Assembly (NCBI GenBank): GCA_030141605.1
Contig: JAQGDQ010000200.1
Coordinates: forward strand, 188,001 to 248,000
Direction of reading: 5' to 3'
DNA from: Tubiluchus corallicola
Taxonomy: Eukaryota; Priapulida; Priapulimorpha; Priapulimorphida; Tubiluchidae
Length of the DNA stretch: 60,000 nt
Part shown: one piece after another, positions 26,456 through 38,200 of the stretch
How positions within the stretch are numbered: position 1 is the first letter of the stretch
Layout: each line of letters opens with the position of its first letter
Notes under the pieces: model-generated
The model's input: the letters and a program-made list of their open reading frames with translations, nothing else
What the model was told of the DNA's origin: nothing
The model's database searches: none
Translations under genes and position numbers: made by a program

Positions 26456-26837
26456 TACTTTTATTAAAAGGAGTATTTGGGGGAAAAACTGAAAACACGT
26501 TTTGAATAATTTTTAAAAAGTCAATTATTAGCCCAGTTATTTAAAATTATGTGTCGGTGTCTTAAAGAACTTTGTAATGGAGATAAAATTTCTTTGAGTA
26601 AATGAAATGAATGAATAAATGTCACTAAGTTAAAGACACAAAAAACACAATTGTCTGATAAAATGTTTGTAATTCGCGAACGCAACATTTGAAATGTGAA
26701 CAAAAACAATTCATCTCTGGTATTAGTAACTTAATAATGCAAACGGGGCAATAAATAACGTAATAATCGAATCTTTTGACGATTCTAATACCTCAAAGTT
26801 ACTTAGTGGGCTCTGACGCAAAATTTTCAGGTTATTA

Positions 26838-27074
26838 TCAATTTCCTTTCACTAATCTGTCTATCCTAATGTTAATTTTTAAAGAAACTGCTACAATCTG
26901 GACAACTTTTCTGACATCCACGCCTTCGGACAGGCACGGTTTCACAATTTCCACGTGGAAGCGCTTTAAACAAGAGCGGACATCATCTACCAGCGCACCG
27001 CATGAAACAAGTTTGAATGTAAAGTAGCCTTTGGTCTGAGTCATCCACGTCAGAGATTGAAACAGCGCTTTCAA
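26838..27074 (-). CDS. Possible unidentified coding exon
   Basis: On the minus strand a good acceptor (GATGACTCAG) precedes a frame reading TKGYFTFKLVSCGALVDD, then VRSCLKRFHVEIVKPCLSEG and VDVRKVVQIVAVSLKI, and ending RLVKGN-stop. The segment is richer in G+C than its surroundings, has three cysteines and an amphipathic pattern, and looks more like protein than other short frames here. I do not recognise a family, and no linked exon could be identified with confidence. It may be the terminal exon of an unknown gene or a relic. Confidence 0.3.
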   Translation of the reverse strand: MKALFQSLTWMTQTKGYFTFKLVSCGALVDDVRSCLKRFHVEIVKPCLSEGVDVRKVVQIVAVSLKINIRIDRLVKGN

Positions 27075-27659
27075 AGATTTGGATCATAATTATTAAAACG
27101 ATTACAGCAGTATCCACATAGGAGATGAAAATTTGTCACTTATCTTGTTTTGCCGAACAGTTAACAGTTTTTCTGAAAAGTGCATACTAACACTTGTGGT
27201 CATGTTGCAGGTCAGACAACTAGCAATGTGTTAACAGTTTTTGAGAAAAAACTTATACTTTTTGTGTTGAAATGAGCTAAATATTAATCTCAAGTTCTCA
27301 ACAAATAAGTTAAAATGTGTAAATTGCAAGGCTGGATAAACAGTGTTGTTTTATCTTTATTAGCTCAATACTGATTTTGTGCTTGTCAGACATGTTATTG
27401 CCAAATAAGGATGCCATTCGTGAAAATGTCAAGAAAAATAAAAAATCCGTGCTATAAAGTGTGAGAAAAGAACTTGAAATTGCACTGTCCCGAGGTCAAT
27501 TAAAACACTACCTGCAATGAATAATGAAAAACAAACATTTGTAAGGCTAAATAAAAATCAAAAGCAAGAGTTTGTGTTACTTCTCGTTGCTTTTTATGAT
27601 TAGCAACAGTTCTCCTTACACAAAGTTATCAGCCTTTCATTTTATTTTTCGGTTTAAGG

Positions 27660-27975
27660 CAACTTGGTCTGCCTCTGTCCTAGAGAAATCCTCTCCACAC
27701 ACATGGCACCTATCCCCCGTGTTGTCTATGCGTCTTGTGCTACATCCAAGATCTGCAACATGTCACTCAGCGTGTCCTTCCCAAAGACACGTCTGCACGT
27801 GTTCTCCTTCGTCCAAGGCCCGTCAAATCACCCAACCAGTCCTCGTACTAGTTGTTCTGAAGACGTCTGTTCTGCAGCGTCATGTCTTAAAAGTCTGCCA
27901 GAGCCAATTCTCCCTTCTTTCGTCACACCACCCACAGTTTCACACAAGAGACAGACGAAGATTTGTAGAGCAGCA
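27660..27975. pseudogene. G+C-rich island with broken coding-like sequence
   Basis: The composition jumps: the 60 bases from 27781 are 33 G+C, against about a third elsewhere. Two plus-strand frames are open by chance of composition. On the minus strand short coding-like words appear, such as RCHVCGEDFSRTEADQVAL, but with in-frame stops upstream. I read it as a decayed insertion of unknown origin. Confidence 0.3.
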
Positions 27976-28299
27976 GTTATTTTTACACGAAATTAAAGTT
28001 TCAGGTAGCTAAAAAATGCTACGTAATTTAGGCAGAACGTAGCGACTTCAAAGAACTATAAAATGTATAGACATGAGTGCCAAATGGGGTTGTAATTATA
28101 AAAAAAGCTTAGCCAATAAAATTAGCTTTAAGTCAAATCGGTTACACAAATGTTTACTAATCTTGTCTTGCCTTTGAACATGCAGTTCATGTACCGAAAC
28201 AATGACGACGCGTAGCTTTTAAAGTTTTGTAGGAAATTAAGCATGCTTATTGAGAAGTCAGCATAGCTTAAGTTAGTATGATCGACGTTCTATTTGATG

Positions 28300-28514
28300 G
28301 CACTTGTGGTGTGTTAACAGTTTTTGTGAAAATTGCATACTTGCACTTGTGGTGTGTTAGCAGTTTTTGTGAAAAATGCATACCTGCACTTGTGGCGTGT
28401 TAGTTGTTTTTGTGAAAATTGCATACTTGCTCTTGTAGTGTGTTAGCAGTCTTTGTGAAAATTGCATACTAGCACTTGTGGTGTATTAATAGTTTTTCGG
28501 AAAAAAAACTACAT
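28300..28514. repeat. 43-bp tandem repeat, about five copies
   Basis: Copies start at 28300, 28343, 28386, 28429 and 28472, an exact 43-base period. The unit begins GCACTTGTGG and contains GTGTTAGCAGTTTTTGTGA and TTGCATAC. Two diverged units lie about 1.1 kb upstream at 27158-27252, so the array is part of an older, wider repeat field. Confidence 0.93.
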
Positions 28515-29277
28515 GCATACTTTCTGTATCAGTGGGTTAAAACGTGAGGCTCAATTACTCAACAAATAGAATGAGAAACTACATAGGCTCAAGACCAAGA
28601 TAAAAATTATTGTCTTTGCCTTTCGTAATTGGTTACTTGGAGACGTTTTGTGCTTATCGAACATTTTTTCACTTTACAAAAGGAATTCCCGGTGTGGATA
28701 TTATTATACCCTACACAGCTTGTAACTTTTTTGCTTTCAAATTCTCCTAATGTTTGTTGTATCTATTAAAGACAGCTGCAAAGTTTGACATTACTGTGTT
28801 ACTGATATTACTGAAGCAACTGTGTTACAAAGATTCTGTAAATTAAATGAGTTTTGAACGTTTCGTTCACAAAAGTTTGATTCTAAATTAATAATTATTA
28901 TTATAATAGATATTGTGGGACACAATTTTTATTATTTTCGAATTAAGAATGTGAGTTTGACTTATTACATAAACAGCTGCAATGAAAAATTATTTTTGCC
29001 TGCCCTCGGGGAACTCTTTTTCCGTACCCCACACGCTAAACTAGCTTAGTTAACGTCAGTGGTTAACGGCAATAAGGATGCAGCAGCGTAGCAGCGTGCA
29101 AATGTATCTCATTTAGAACGAAGATAATTAAACAGAAGGTAATAATTGATTTCTCCGCATGTGAAATAGTGAGTCAGCATCAATATTTACGCACAGATTC
29201 TTGGAGCCTGGACAACCCAGTTATTCACTTCAGCCTCGTGGTGTCGTGGTCTGGTTTACATCGTGAAGCCTATTAAG

Positions 29278-32200
29278 ATGCCGGAGGTAAGTCATTTATT
29301 TCCATTTTCATTTCTATGTGGAATAATTACGCCTAGTATGTAGATTATAAATCACCGTATTCTCTGTCTTGGCGCTGTAGGCTGTTGTCCGGCACGAATG
29401 GAATGGAAAAAGAATGTCTGTTTGTAAAATTAGACCAGTAAAACGTATCCTTCTACCGTGAGTATCGTAGGGTAGTTAGTTGTTCTAATCTAACTAATCT
29501 AGATAGAGCATAGGCTAACTAACATAAACTAATTAATAATACTGTGGTAATTTACATACACATATGCAAAAGTAAAAGTCAAACAATATCAAACACTTAA
29601 ATTACTATTAGTTGATTGCACAGTAATTATAATCAAAAATGCCTACATCTAATTAAAAGTTATGAAAAGATCTGTGCAGCAAAATAAGAAATAGATTCAC
29701 AACAATAAGTGTGGAATCTTGTACAGGAGACAGCTATATCAACTCAAGGCTCACCTAATTCACATTTTTCTCATTAAATTTTCATTTTTTGGTCATATTT
29801 GGATTCCAAAATTTAAAAATTGCTGGCCATTGCATCAAAGCTCCTGAACTTTCACATTTTTAAACAGTTAAGAAGTTGCTGAAATGCGTGTAATTGATTA
29901 GTCTGATATCTCTAATTATATAGTTACAATTATAGACTTTCACTACATAGAATAGAAATCATTAGTCAAACAATGTAAAAATCAAGCGATGTCAAACTTT
30001 TAAATTGCTGTTAGTTGATTGCACACTAACAGGAAACGCTATTATGGTTTTGTTTTTTGGAGGGAATTTTTGAAGTTTTGAGTAAACTAAATGCCTATAC
30101 GCCATATGAAATTGGATATAATTTTTCAGAAGCGTCACATAGTGCTCAAGTTAAGCACAGAATATAGGGTTAGTATAGAATACACAATCACAAGAGAAAT
30201 TTTAGTGAGCTTTCTTCATTTTTTATTTTCGTCAGTAGAATATCGTCAGCAGTGGATTGCAACGTTGGATTTTTTTCATTTATAAATGTTCTATTTATAG
30301 CTTGAGCTGCTTATTTCCAGAGTGTAAATTTATTATCATTCATTGTTAATAAAGCCCCTAAAGAGGGTTTAACTGGTTAAAACTGGAGCTACACAAGCTT
30401 TATGTTAAAACTTTTGTTAAATATAGGAGCGTCAGGGGCATATACAATGTTCCTTCTGTTTTTATACGTTGTTCGAGCGGTCTTGAAATACATATTCTGA
30501 TATAACTATAATAATATGTGTAATTATTGTATCGATTATCTTCACAAGTGCTTACAAACGCGACAGAACTACATGAAAACAAAACGTGTTAAAATACTTA
30601 AATTTTCTAATCTGTGCATTGTCAAATTGTTGCTAGTATAGTTTAACGAAACGCGTTAGTTAGTATAGTTTAGTTATTTTGCAGCTAATATTGTACACTA
30701 AGAAAAATGTATAACCATGGGATTTTCATGCACAAGTTAGGATATAATTGTATCGACAAAAGTCTCCAGGCTCTTTCTTCACATGGTAAATAGAGTAACC
30801 GCCTACTATATTATGTTGCTACTGTGCACTATAGATCAATCGTTCGTTGCTATATGCTGCTACGCAACTCTCAATTGGGCAAATTTACAATTGCGGATAC
30901 ATATAATTGCCATTATGATGAACCATGCTTTGTAACACCTTGATTCTGTCAGAACTGCATGTCACGTCATGTATGTGTTTGCATACGTGCGTGCGAGCGA
31001 GCGCACGTGTATAATGTTACACGCGTGCGTGTGCGTGTATGTGTGTAATCTAACAGCATTTCAAAAGAAGTTCAAAACATGACCTTTTGACAAGGACGAG
31101 TATTTCTTGTTGTCAATTCCCGTGTTTTATGTGGACGATCTGAAGGCCGAATTAATTGTTTTTTTTCTAGAATTAATTCTAAAACCTGCCAAAAATGACA
31201 GCTTTAAATGTTGCAGTTTTTATTGAGTTGTTTTTTGATTTTAAAATTCAGATATACAACGGTTAGGCCTAATATATGCAGAAGTCCCAGAAGTCAGTAT
31301 CTGTTTTATATTTTTTGTAGTTTATAACAAACAAGACAGAATGTTTGAAAATTGGTGAAAATTGAAAATTGAACGAATGAACAGAAACGTTTGGCTATTC
31401 TTTTAGTGAAATTAGATGAAAATGTGAAAAAGTACAGTACTGGTAGGCTTCTCCATTTTCGCTATACTTTCTTCAAAGCATTTCTGCTAATGATTAACAT
31501 ATGCATTTCCAACATCAGCAAGCACTTCCAGTTAAATGTTTGTTATTTCGATTGCTGTTTTGAGTTCTGGAAGGATGATTGAAGGTGCCTTGATATTTTT
31601 GTCTAAGTTTTAGTTTGCTTGTAAAAAAGTTGCAGGACTTCAAATCTGTCAAGTCCCTAACTTTCAGTGGAAAGACCCCAGGGACTAATCTAGTGGCAAC
31701 CCGGATATTTTGCTTTGAGAAAGTCTCTCACAGCGTTTACGAGTAGTGAGGATGTGCTTTACCTTGTTGCAAAATTTTATTGCTAATAATGAGAGCTTGG
31801 TATCGTCCATATGCTGTTCTGAATTTTCGTCTAGTTTATGACCGAGGGACTTCTGGTTGGACTAACGGGTTGAGATTTTGCACCTCATTTCTAGCTTTAA
31901 TGCCCGTCATCGTAGTAATGAGGTTTTGGTAAAAATTGAAATAAAACAATAGCCGAATACCGCTTTTAATTGATTCAAATTGTTAAGACTGGATGAAAAG
32001 AAAATCAGAAATCAAAATGTATTGAACTCTATTATAATTTTAGATATACAAATATGTTACATATGCCAAGAATAAGTACTAAAAGTGTGGTGAATTTTAG
32101 TTTTCTTTCGAAGTTCACTGTGAAAATTTGAAATAAATTACCTGATCATGTGAGATTTGCCTCATATGACCATTTTATTAATTCTAAGAAACTTTTTTGC

Positions 32201-35200
32201 TGTGGAATGATGAGACTGCATGTGCTCTTTTGGTTATTATGCATATAATATTTGTCTTTTTCTATAATCTGGTTAGTTTACTGCTTTTGTAATTTTAATT
32301 AAACCCTATTTTAAATGGGAAATTAAAATTAACTTCTGATTTTTTTCTGTCTTACAGGGAAAATGTTTTTGTAAATGTAGTTTTTACTTTGTCTTTCTTA
32401 TATATTCCTTATGTTTGTTACTTGTATTATCCGACTTAAATTTTACTCTGTACTTCCTTGCTGATTGAGCATGCGCATTAAGACTTAAAGCCTCGATTGA
32501 TACTCGCTTTACAGAATATACCTCATCACTAACTATGTGCACTGCAAAATTGTAATAACAGTTCCCTATAAAAATTACTAAGCTGCTCTGTTTAAGTTTA
32601 CCTGGTATATTTTCTGACTGCTTCTCTTTTCGCTTGCAGGGTACCATTAGACCGAAGGAAGGGTTTGATGCTGAAGCTGCTGCAAAGCGGCTCAAGAAGG
32701 CCATGAAAGGCCTGGGTAAGAACACAGCTGCTGTACCAAAGGAAAAATAATGTAAAGGTTGTTTACTTGCGAAAATAGTAGAGCCTAATGCCCTTCTCCA
32801 CCCACTTGGCGCCACATTCGACTTTAAATACACTTCTTCACCCTAGGCCGAAATCCAGCACTCAAGAGCAGGGCGCACTCAATAGGATGTTGGTGGCGTG
32901 ACCGTAGCTTGGCTCGTTATCAAGGGTATATCTTTCTAAGATGAGCCATTGAATCGGCAGAGGTGTCATGGCCACATTCGAATTATACAGTGTCCCTCTA
33001 CGAGGTAAATAGCCAGAATCAGTACGACGAATGAAACCCGATAGTATTAATTGCTCAGTAAGCGACAATTAGATATACCATTAGACATAAAATGAATTCA
33101 AAATGTTATTGCTTTCATTTTTTGCCAGAATTTATACATTAAACTTGACAGTTTATGTACAATTTGGAGCAATGGGGTTAATCTATTTTGATTTTTTACA
33201 GGTACAGACGAGCAAGTAATTATAGATGTGCTGACTTCCCACAACAATGAACAACGGCAGGAGTTACAAACTCAGTACAAAACAATGTACGGCAAGGTAT
33301 GAAATATTTTCTGTTCCTACCATGTGTAGAATGAAAATACAAAGTAAAGGTGCAGACCCACACCCTGAGGTGAAGTCACTGTGGCCTTGGCCTTTATAGG
33401 TTTTCCCAACTTTTGCTCACACTTATCAATATCACGTTAATTATATATGGCTTTATCTAATTTGAGTTTATGCTTTTTTAAAATCTTATGACCTACATCT
33501 TTGATCTGTTAAGACTAAAGCAAATTAATATTCTGTAAAACCTTATTTCACTTTAGGATTTAAAGGAAGACCTGAGTGACGAGCTTGGTGGCCATTTTGA
33601 AGACGTTTGCCTCTCACTTCTTACTCCTCCGTATTTGTTTGACGTCAAACATTTGAAACGAGCAATGGAGGTATACCAACAGTGTAAATACAGTTTTGAA
33701 CACATAAAATAGTACAGAATTTGGTATAAAATTTGATTTTACGAGAGGCTTACCATAAATTACTAATAGCGACAATTTGCGTTATCAATCTTAATAATGG
33801 GTGAGACAGTTTGCTTCTTTCTGAAATAATCCGGATCTTCATACATTACCATTAGTTATCTGGTACCACGTCTAATACCAAGTAATAAGGTTACTGGTAA
33901 TACTGGTAATAAGGTAATATCAGTTGTAAGGTTCTGGATTCAAAACCTAGGTAGCCTCATAGTTTTTCTGTCAGTTTAATTACATTTCTCCCGGTAGTTT
34001 TGAAAATAAAATACAATTGAACAATATCTTTTAAAGAATGCAATAAACGTACATTGAAACATTATATTAAATTTAAGCATTTAAATTTTCTAAATATTAC
34101 GTGACTTTTATTAACTTCTTAGTTCTTAGTGCTTAGACAATATGAAACGCACGGACAGTATAATTTACATAAAGCCTGTTGTATTTAGAAGATACATTCT
34201 AAGCCTTTTAAACTGTGTGTGATTTAACTAGTTTTCACATGTCTCCTAGTTTAATGTTGAATACTAATAACAGCATTTGTACATATATATATCCATACTT
34301 ATCTGCTTATTGTTTATATTTATGCTAATTAGTTAAACAGTTTTGTTTTGTACTAACTTACTTGGACCATACTAAAAAAAGGTTTTAGAACGATTTTAGA
34401 ACGAAATTTATATTTTATTTTGTTTCATTCTATTTTGTTCGATTCTATTCTCGTTTAACTTTTATTCTTACAGGGAACTGGAACAATAGAAAAAGTGCTG
34501 ATTGAAATTCTCTGCACCAGAAGCCCACAGGTATATGTGAATGTATATTCTCCTACTTCGTGTCAGGCCTTTGTTTTGGGTCCTATATTGTATAGTCAGT
34601 TATTAACCAATTGCAGTTAATAATTAAAATGGTCATCATTTCCCTAATCAGAAATAGACATTATTAATGATATAGCTATTACCTGCTTGTTAATTACGCA
34701 CACTTCTTAGAGTTAATTAAGATAATAGTTTGTGTCGGCAGAAACTGCATCACTTCGATACACTATATTTAACCGCGCAGAGCAGGGTTGTTGGAAAAAG
34801 GGCGAGTTTTTCAACAGCGTGAGAGGTTTTGGGAGTGATACATTTTGGTGCAGTCAGTGATATTTTGGCAAGACAATTTTGTAAATGTACATGCTAAAAA
34901 CTCGGCTTCCTGTACCATATCCCAAATATCTGACTCTGAAGTCATAATTTGTCAAAATTAGTTTCTGAAAACCGACAGCTTCCCTTCTTTGCTGCTGCTT
35001 CTCAAATGTTTGTTCTAGTCCTTCCTGGATGCAGAACAACTGTTTATAGGAAGTTCTGTAACCAGAAAATCATTTCCCTGTTACAACCTTATAAAAACAT
35101 TAATAGGTATTTGTTATCACAAGTTAGTTACGAAATTGTGTTTTTCTAGACCTGTCCCTTTTATATTTTCCGTTTTTTACTGTAGCCTCCAACTAGAATT

Positions 35201-38200
35201 GACAAAAACTACAAATATAACCAAAATATATTGTATCCACTGGAATTTCCGGCGCTACCTTTAAAAAAAGAAAGCAAATTCATTAAAAAGAGGAATATGT
35301 GTAGTAAAATCTTATATTTGTTATTGTTTTCAGTAGACAGTAATCATTAATCCACAGTTGTTTAGCAAACTCCTGTAATTTTATTTTCATGGCATTCTGA
35401 ATTATAATTTCGTAAATCGCAGGATATGGAATTGATTAAAACTACTTACAAGGAAACATACAAGACAGAGCTGGAAGCTGATGTGAAATCAGAGACATCT
35501 GGTAACTTGAGAAACCTCCTAGTATCTATGATTGCTGGAGGACGCGACACAAGCGACGAGATTGACCAGGAAAAAGCGCAACAAGACGCCGAAGAGTTGT
35601 ATCAGGTTCGAAATTAAATGTTTACGATGAGGTGAAGCGGTGTCAATCTATGTAGAAGAGGAACGGTAGTAGTCTTAATTAATTTTAAGACTAGGTCAGT
35701 AACGAAATTACCTGTGAGCACGATGATAACCGTTGCAGTGCCAGGATTTCAATATTCACATCATTAGCCAAATAAACAACTGCATAGTATTAACAACTAC
35801 AATGCTCAAAGAAAACAATAATAAGTATGTTAATTGTCTTATCAATCTTAATAATGGGCGGGATAGGGTGTTGCTGAGGAATCAGGTTGTTCAAGCAATA
35901 CATCTAGTGATCAGGTACCACGTCAGACAGCAATCGTAAGGTTCTGGGTTCAAAACCATGTTTTTCTGTCAATTTAATTATATTTCTCCCCGTAGAAATA
36001 ACATTAAAATATTGAACAACTTCTTTTATAGATGCAATTAAATTTACATTAAAACTTTTACATTAAATTTAAGTGTTTAAAAATTTTTAAATATTGCATG
36101 ACTTTTATTAGCATCTACCTCTTAGTTCTTAGCATTTGTACATTTGATCTGAAATGTATTACAGTTGTATATAGATGATGACTTTAAACTGCATGCTAGT
36201 GATTTAAAAGCGGAAGGTTGTTGAATAAAGTTTAATAATAATTTACTCCGACCTTAGTATAATGTTGGAGGATACCCGAGGGTTTCGAGTAGCTCGATTA
36301 AAATCTGGCAGCTGACGTCCTTTTGAATTTTGCTAGAGTTTCAATTTGAAGTTACTGCTGTTATTTATAAACTAACTTAAGGGCGTCTCTTCAAAGTGAG
36401 TACGTTCTAATAGAATAACACTGAGTAGGTATAGAAGTGAGGGATGGCTGCGTTTGTAGTGAGAACGCAATCAATTTACTCAATTTAGTAGTTTTATCAG
36501 ATTAGGTCTTTCTTAACGTGTGTTTTGAATACCCTATGGAAAAGTTCACAGACTTATAAATGAATTCTCACTGCTGAGTGTATTTAAAATGTAGTGACAT
36601 TTTACCTCACCAGCCGAAGTGGTAGATCATGTGCCATGAAAGCATAGGTTCCGTGTTCCAATTGACTCACAATTTTTCTCTTTCTTCAATTAATTATCCG
36701 TTAGGCTATTTTTGTAAGCGTGATACAAGCAGCTTTGTCAATTTAAACATTGAATTATGAATATTCAAAAATGATTTCTGAATATTCACATTGCTCTATT
36801 AATATCTAAAAATAAGCAATAAATTCCAGGTTGGTGTTCCATAGTTTTTCAGCTGATGATTAGCTGATGACATTGTTCCACAATTCAAATTTTTAACACT
36901 CAAAAAGCTCTTCAGCCGCGACTTGAAAACTACTACAGCTGTAAACTTGAAACTTTCGCAGTCAAAATTTAATGTATTGTAATACCACACTGCGAAATTT
37001 CAACTTTGTAGGCACTTGCTTCTAACATTATTGCAGTCTAACCTCGGCGAATTTTTCTCTTCCAGCGATATGTTTAAACAGCGTTATGAAAATTACTGCG
37101 TGGCGTACACACCACCATATGTAGCGACCACTAAATTGGTTGTGCAGTGTGCAGGATCAAACAAAAAAGCTAATGTGGACTTGAATCCTCTTTTTCGCAG
37201 CAGTTTTAGCTACTCAGCAAACTTCAAAGCACTGAGTGGCTTAACAATTTCTGATAAATTAACCAGTCAATGTAACTGCTTTTGCAGTACAAACCCTGTT
37301 TATTAAATTATGGAGGTCAAAGTAACTATAGCTAGTTTTTCATTTTTCAAATTAATGACAAAATAATAAATTTCAGGCAGGAGAGGGAAAACTCGGCACG
37401 GACGAGTCGACTTTCAATCAAATTCTAGCTTCACGCAACTATAATCAATTACATGAGACCTTCGACGCTTATACCAACCTTTCTGGAAAAGACATTATTG
37501 ATGCTCTAAAAGAAGAGCTCAGCGGAGATTTATTAGACGGGTACATGGCTATAGGTAAGCATAAGGACATCTTGAGAGGTGGGTACTCAAAACGGGGTCT
37601 TTCCATGTCTTTAGGCTTTGTTGCGTCATGCGGTTTGTCGTCGCTGTCGCTATTGCCATTGTCGTCATAACCATTCAATATAGATGCTTGTGTAATTTTA
37701 GTGATAACTGTGTGGCGACGATAGCTGTCACTATTTTGTTATTTGATTCAGTAGCTGGAAAATAACAGAGAATGTATAGTTAAAGTACGGTACTATCAGT
37801 AGGCATAGTGCTAAACGTTTAATCTGCTTTCTCATTTGTGATAAAAAATACCAATTTTTGTGTTTTAGTGAAATGTAGTCGCAATCCACCAGCTTACTTT
37901 GCCGAGTGCCTGAAAAAGACCATTGCTGGAGCAGGCACTGATGACGACAGCCTTATAAGAATTCTAATCTCCAGGTCTGAAGTAAGGGTATATAGTTACT
38001 TGGTTAACACTGTAACGTTCAATAAAAAAACTGACCGTTGATAATTTGTTTTGCTTGCATTGGTCCTTGCTTCTTCAATACATGTTTTATAAAGTGTTTT
38101 AGATGCTTCTTTACAGGCTGCTCACTTTTCCAGTTGATCCTGTTTCATTGATCACCAATCACACCATCCCAGACAAAATATTTGTATTAATGAGACTAAG

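Larger units (their letters stand above)
24347..29277. other. Region between ASNS and annexin without a confident gene
   Basis: This must contain the upstream non-coding exon and promoter of asparagine synthetase (minus) and the promoter of annexin (plus); neither is evident. It holds one copy of a 1-kb interspersed repeat (25428-26455), a 43-bp tandem array (28300-28514) with older copies near 27158-27252, and two G+C-richer islands (26838-27074 and 27660-27975). Confidence 0.5.

Noticed and set aside
32862-33068. Minus-strand 68-codon frame in annexin intron 2, and a 5S rRNA-like word beside it
   Set aside because: No family resemblance for the frame, and the 5S similarity is limited to about 16 bases; kept only as an unidentified insert.
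37016-37306. 96-codon plus-strand frame in annexin intron 6
   Set aside because: It lies inside a well-supported intron, lacks splice-compatible borders and shows no family features.
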